NCBI GenBank assembly: GCA_024642025.1
Contig: JAHEBY010000093.1
Span: forward strand, 1 to 8,649
Length of the DNA stretch: 8,649 nt
Reading direction: 5' to 3'
Source of the DNA: Comamonadaceae bacterium
GTDB lineage: Bacteria; Pseudomonadota; Gammaproteobacteria; Burkholderiales; Burkholderiaceae_C
Position numbers and translations under genes: made by a program. The notes beneath the pieces were generated by a model. It was given only the letters and a program-made list of their open reading frames with translations. It made no database searches and had not been told where the DNA came from. Shown in pieces: positions 5,787 through 8,649 of the stretch; position 1 is the stretch's first letter; each line of letters starts with the position of its first letter.

Positions 5787-5805
5787 AAAAAAGGCCGTTT
5801 ACGGC
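5787..5805 (-). terminator. Possible Rho-independent terminator or attenuator after purA
   Basis: On the minus strand GCCG-TAAA-CGGC forms a perfect 4-bp stem with a tetraloop, followed after one C by six T (5792-5787). It begins 11 bases past the purA stop codon. The stem is short; further A-T and G-T pairs beyond one mismatch could extend it. Position and T-tract fit a weak terminator that would reduce read-through into the phosphoribosyltransferase gene. Confidence 0.45.
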
Positions 5806-5816
5806 TCTCTATCGGT

Positions 5817-7148
5817 TCAATTGGCCAGAAACGGGTGGCGCATCAATATGGTGTGATCACGGTCCGGGCTGGTGGAAACCATGTGGACCGGCACTCCGGT
5901 AACCTGCTCGATACGCTGCAGGTAGAGCCGCGCGTTGGTGGGCAGTTTGTCGAACTGCGTCACACCAACCGTGCTTTCGCTCCAGCCCTCCAGCGTTTCA
6001 TAAAACGGTATGCAGCGCTCGATGTCGTCTGCGCCTGCGGGCAAAATATCAACGCGCTGGCCGTCCAGCTCGTAACCGGTGCACAGCTTGAGCTCCTTGA
6101 GGCCATCCAGCACGTCCAGCTTGGTGATACACAGGCCGGTAAGGCCGTTGACCTGGGCCGAGCGCTTGAGCAGGGCCGCGTCAAACCAGCCGCAGCGGCG
6201 GTAACGGCCGGTCACCACGCCGCGCTCGGCGCCCACGGTGCTCATGTGATAGCCGGGCGTGCCTTCCTTTTGCCACTCCAGCTCGGTCGGGAAAGGGCCA
6301 CCGCCCACTCGCGTGCAATAGGCTTTGGTAATGCCCAGCACGTAATGCAGGAGACTTGGGCCAACACCGGAGCCCGCAGCCGCATTGCCCGCCACACAGT
6401 TGCTGGACGTTACAAACGGATAGGTGCCATGGTCAACATCGAGCAATGTGCCCTGGGCACCTTCAAACAACAGGTTGACGCCAGCTTTGTGGGCGTCGTT
6501 CAGCTCGCGCGACACGTCAGCCATCAGGGGCTTGATCAGCTCGGCATGCTGCATGGCATCGGCGTAGATCGGCTCAAACTCCAGCGCGGCCGCGCCCAGG
6601 TATTTGGTCAGCACGTAATTGTGAAGGTCAAGCAGTTCGCGCAGCTTGGCGGCAAACCGCTCGGGGTTCTTAATATCTTGCACGCGCAGGGCGCGGCGGG
6701 CGATTTTGTCTTCGTAGGCGGGACCGATGCCTTTGCCCGTGGTGCCGATCTTTTCTGCACCACTTTCACCACGCTTGACCTCGCGCGCCACGTCAATCGC
6801 TTCGTGGAAAGGCAGTATCAGCGGGCAGGCCTCGCTGATGCGCAGACGCGAGCGCACCTCCACACCAATGGCTTCGAGTCCGGCGATCTCTTTGAACAGG
6901 TGCGCGCAATTCAGCACAACGCCGTTGCCGATGTAGCACTTGACGCCTGGGCGCATGATGCCGCTTGGAATGAGGTTTAGCGCCGTCTTGACGCCGTTGA
7001 TCACCAGCGTATGCCCGGCGTTGTGACCGCCTTGAAACCGAACCACGCCGCCGGCGCTTTCGGTCAGCCAGTCGACCAGCTTGCCTTTGCCTTCATCCCC
7101 CCATTGGGTACCTACCACGACGACATTGCGACCTTGCGTTGCTTTCAT
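5817..7148 (-). CDS. purA: Adenylosuccinate synthetase (PurA)
   Basis: This 443-residue cytoplasmic enzyme joins IMP and aspartate using GTP to give adenylosuccinate, the first committed step to AMP. Family landmarks are intact: the N-terminal GTQWGDEGKGK (13-23) with catalytic Asp18, GHNAGHT (41-47) with catalytic His46, GTTGKGIGPAYEDK (135-148), the IMP region around QGTLLDVDHGTYPFVTSSN (232-250), TVGAERGVVTGR (304-315), and the GTP-specificity segment TKLDVLDGL (342-350). The length is normal for bacterial PurA (about 430). The start at 7148 gives the usual short basic N-terminus before the VVVVGTQWG strand; the frame is open further upstream into hisZ but has no family match there. The Shine-Dalgarno is weak (GAAAAC). 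It lies 23 bp downstream of hisZ, consistent with one operon. Confidence 0.97.
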   Translation of the reverse strand: MKATQGRNVVVVGTQWGDEGKGKLVDWLTESAGGVVRFQGGHNAGHTLVINGVKTALNLIPSGIMRPGVKCYIGNGVVLNCAHLFKEIAGLEAIGVEVRSRLRISEACPLILPFHEAIDVAREVKRGESGAEKIGTTGKGIGPAYEDKIARRALRVQDIKNPERFAAKLRELLDLHNYVLTKYLGAAALEFEPIYADAMQHAELIKPLMADVSRELNDAHKAGVNLLFEGAQGTLLDVDHGTYPFVTSSNCVAGNAAAGSGVGPSLLHYVLGITKAYCTRVGGGPFPTELEWQKEGTPGYHMSTVGAERGVVTGRYRRCGWFDAALLKRSAQVNGLTGLCITKLDVLDGLKELKLCTGYELDGQRVDILPAGADDIERCIPFYETLEGWSESTVGVTQFDKLPTNARLYLQRIEQVTGVPVHMVSTSPDRDHTILMRHPFLAN

Positions 7149-7171
7149 GTTTTCAATCTGTTTGAGAATAC

Positions 7172-8320
7172 CTAAATGGCTTGAACGACCCAGTGGCCGC
7201 CAGCCTCGATGAGTTCGCGATCGCAATGGAACTCGTCAACCTCGCTCTCGTGGCCAGGCAACATGCAGACCACCGTTTCACCGCGGGCACGTAGCGCCTT
7301 GACCGCCCGAAGCAACTCTGGCGCTTCGCCCCACGGGGCGCGGATGGCCGCATGCAAATTGCGTGGGGGTACTGCGGCGACCAGCGCTTTGACGTCCAGG
7401 CTGAAACCGACTGCCGGCCGGCTACGCCCGAATACCGCGCCAACCTCGTCATAACGCCCGCCGCGTGCCAGTGCATCGGCGGCTCCAGCGGCATAAATGC
7501 TGAATCTTGCGCCGCTGTAATAGGCGTAGCCACGCAAGTCCGCCAGGTCAAAAGTAGCTTTTACGCCCTCCAGATGGCTGGCCAAATACTTCAAGGTTGA
7601 TAGCGCTTCACGCATACTGGAAGAGGGCTGTAGTGATTTTTCGGCTTCAAAAAGCACTTTATTGTCGCCATAAAGGTTTACCAATACCTGCAGGTCTTTC
7701 TGGGCCTTCGCCGGAAAGTCTTTGCTCAGGTTCGCCAACTCACTGGCGTCTTTGGCCGCCAGCGCGGCGTGCACTCTCCGTAGCGCGGCAGTATCAAGCG
7801 CCAGGCCAGATAACACGGAATGGACGATGCGGGCGTCGGCCAGATCAACGTGGGGCGACGGCACCTTGGCAATACGCAGGCAATCCAGCGCCAGCAAAAG
7901 GGTTTCAAGGTCGGCCTCTATGCCGGCATGACCATAAATTTCAGCACCAAACTGCAGTGGCTCGCGCGTTGCGTGTGGAGCGCCGGGGCGGGTATGTAAA
8001 ACAGGACCGCAGTAGCAAAGGCGGGCCACGCCGCTCCGGTTCAGAAGGTGGGCGTCAATGCGGGCAACCTGCGGTGTGCTGTCTGCGCGCAGACCCATCA
8101 TGCGACCCGATAGCTGATCAACCAGCTTGAAGGTTTGCAGATCCAGAGCCTCACCGGTGCCAGTGAGCAGGGATTCAAGGTGCTCGAGCAGTGGGGGCAT
8201 CACCAGCTCATGGCCATAGCTTCGGGCCATGTCCAGGAGATCCCGGCGGACTTCTTCGATGTGGCGAGCCTCGGAAGGCAGTACATCGGCAATGTGATCC
8301 GGCAGGACCCAGGCGGACAT
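7172..8320 (-). CDS. hisZ: ATP phosphoribosyltransferase regulatory subunit (HisZ)
   Basis: This 382-residue catalytically inactive paralogue of histidyl-tRNA synthetase partners with the short form of HisG to make ATP phosphoribosyltransferase, the first step of histidine synthesis, and carries its histidine feedback control. Visible class II synthetase-like elements are LRADSTPQVAR (77-87), FGAEIYG (124-130), GYAYYSG (264-270), ARGGRYDEV (285-293) and motif 3 AVGFSLDVKAL (303-313). The length matches HisZ (about 380-390). There is no room for the HisRS anticodon-binding domain, which argues against HisS. The ATG at 8320 has only a poor Shine-Dalgarno. purA follows after 23 bp and DUF2065 precedes by 83 bp. 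hisG is not in the window, so the partner should be a short-form HisG encoded elsewhere. Confidence 0.95.
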   Translation of the reverse strand: MSAWVLPDHIADVLPSEARHIEEVRRDLLDMARSYGHELVMPPLLEHLESLLTGTGEALDLQTFKLVDQLSGRMMGLRADSTPQVARIDAHLLNRSGVARLCYCGPVLHTRPGAPHATREPLQFGAEIYGHAGIEADLETLLLALDCLRIAKVPSPHVDLADARIVHSVLSGLALDTAALRRVHAALAAKDASELANLSKDFPAKAQKDLQVLVNLYGDNKVLFEAEKSLQPSSSMREALSTLKYLASHLEGVKATFDLADLRGYAYYSGARFSIYAAGAADALARGGRYDEVGAVFGRSRPAVGFSLDVKALVAAVPPRNLHAAIRAPWGEAPELLRAVKALRARGETVVCMLPGHESEVDEFHCDRELIEAGGHWVVQAI

Positions 8321-8389
8321 GTGATTGAGCAGTCTGTTAAAACTGCGATTTTACCGGGCTAACGAGCTCAAACCTGAAGGATGCAAACA

Positions 8390-8405
8390 GAGTATGAAGA
8401 TACTC
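8390..8405 (-). terminator. Hairpin overlapping the DUF2065 stop codon
   Basis: GAGTAT-CTTC-ATACTC on the minus strand is a perfect 6-bp stem with a CTTC tetraloop, and its first bases are part of the TGA stop (8406-8404). Only TGTTTGC follows, so it is a poor intrinsic terminator; it may instead protect a 3' end or attenuate. The rest of the 83-bp gap to hisZ (8321-8389) shows no convincing promoter. Confidence 0.35.
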
Positions 8406-8592
8406 AGGTCAACCACCAGATCAAAAATGCACCCGAAAGAATGCTGCAAAGGCCGAAAAACCGGACTTGTCCGTCATTGAGCTGAAGAATCTGGGCAAAC
8501 ATGCGTCGCCACCCCGACGGCGACGCAAACGGAAAAAGGCCCTCGATGATCAACACGAGGGCCATGGCCAGCCAGAACGTATCGCTATCCAA
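8404..8592 (-). CDS. DUF2065 small membrane protein (YjeT-like), TTG start
   Basis: This 62-residue protein has two hydrophobic helices (about 6-24 and 43-61) joined by a polar turn, SPSGWRRMFAQILQLNDGQ (24-42). The pattern LALVLIxEGLxPFxxPxGWRRM...DGQxRFFG is the DUF2065 family; its E. coli member YjeT is encoded just after hflC. The first codon is TTG (8592-8590), and no upstream ATG or GTG exists in this frame. Beginning instead at Met10 would remove the start of the first helix, so TTG is preferred. A GGGG about 8 bases upstream may serve as ribosome site. The gap after the presumed hflC stop is 14 bp. Function is unknown; genomic association with HflK/HflC suggests a role near the FtsH-HflKC membrane protease complex, which is inference. 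Confidence 0.88.
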   Translation of the reverse strand: MDSDTFWLAMALVLIIEGLFPFASPSGWRRMFAQILQLNDGQVRFFGLCSILSGAFLIWWLT

Positions 8593-8606
8593 GTGACGGG
8601 CCCCAG

Positions 8607-8649
8607 CTATCGTTTGGCTGGCGCCGCAGGGACAGCCGGATTACCGCGC
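8607..8649 (-). CDS. hflC: Probable C-terminal end of HflC (partial)
   Basis: On the minus strand the codons from 8648 to the TAG at 8609-8607 encode RGNPAVPAAPAKR. A Pro/Ala-rich, basic tail is common at the C-terminus of HflC in Comamonadaceae, and hflK-hflC-DUF2065-hisZ-purA is a familiar gene order there. The identification rests on order and tail composition; no SPFH/stomatin domain is in the window. HflC with HflK forms a membrane cage that regulates the FtsH protease. The gene is cut by the window edge. Confidence 0.5.
   Translation of the reverse strand, partial: RGNPAVPAAPAKR

Noticed and set aside
4847..5902. A 351-codon plus-strand open frame spanning the metC start, the repeat and the phosphoribosyltransferase.
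   Set aside because: It runs antisense through two well-supported genes and an intergenic repeat; no domain is visible.
5784..6980. A 398-codon plus-strand open frame antisense to purA.
   Set aside because: PurA is unmistakable on the other strand. The antisense translation is a low-complexity mixture of Ala, Gly, Gln, Val and His typical of an antisense frame in high-G+C DNA, with no recognisable motif.
1..8649. Mobile elements, CRISPR arrays, defence or toxin-antitoxin systems, prophage genes.
   Set aside because: Apart from the possible tail at the left edge, the substantial genes all match housekeeping or conserved chromosomal families. No transposase, integrase, spaced repeats or atypical gene cluster is visible.

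Overview
The window looks like ordinary chromosomal DNA from a betaproteobacterium of the order Burkholderiales, most likely family Comamonadaceae (Rhodoferax/Polaromonas-like). Three things suggest this: the gene order [hflC]-DUF2065-hisZ-purA-phosphoribosyltransferase on one strand, the use of HisZ (hence probably a short-form HisG elsewhere), and two kinds of short intergenic repeat that I recall from Comamonadaceae genomes. The placement rests on recall of families and gene order, not on a search.

Left part (1-2663). The first 91 bases may be the tail of a rightward gene. About 100 bases of AT-rich non-coding DNA follow, holding one copy of an intergenic repeat. A leftward LolD/YbbA-type ABC ATPase gene (196-924) is divergent from a rightward pair, tesA (periplasmic SGNH-family esterase/thioesterase) and selU/mnmH (tRNA 2-selenouridine synthase). 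The ATPase and tesA start codons overlap within one CATG tetranucleotide. The tesA/ybbA divergence is also found in E. coli, but no permease gene follows the ATPase here.

Middle part (2664-5194), all leftward. It holds metC (cystathionine beta-lyase), then a DUF2189-type polytopic membrane protein, then a 62-residue Lys-rich small protein starting with TTG. The last two are 9 bp apart and are probably one operon, which converges on selU. A 100-bp G+C-rich repeat separates metC from the next gene upstream.

Right part (5195-8649), all leftward. In transcription order it runs: tail of a probable hflC, a DUF2065 two-helix membrane protein (TTG start), hisZ (regulatory subunit of ATP phosphoribosyltransferase), purA (adenylosuccinate synthetase) and a type I purine-type phosphoribosyltransferase. 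The last three all bear on the ATP/PRPP/purine balance. A hairpin with a T6 tract and a second copy of the first repeat lie between purA and the phosphoribosyltransferase.

I see no mobile element, CRISPR array, rRNA or intact tRNA, and no clearly novel system. The observations worth a second look are small-scale: the overlapping divergent starts, the ATPase without a permease, the two intergenic repeat families, a hairpin built over a start codon, and the uncharacterised membrane protein/small protein pair.
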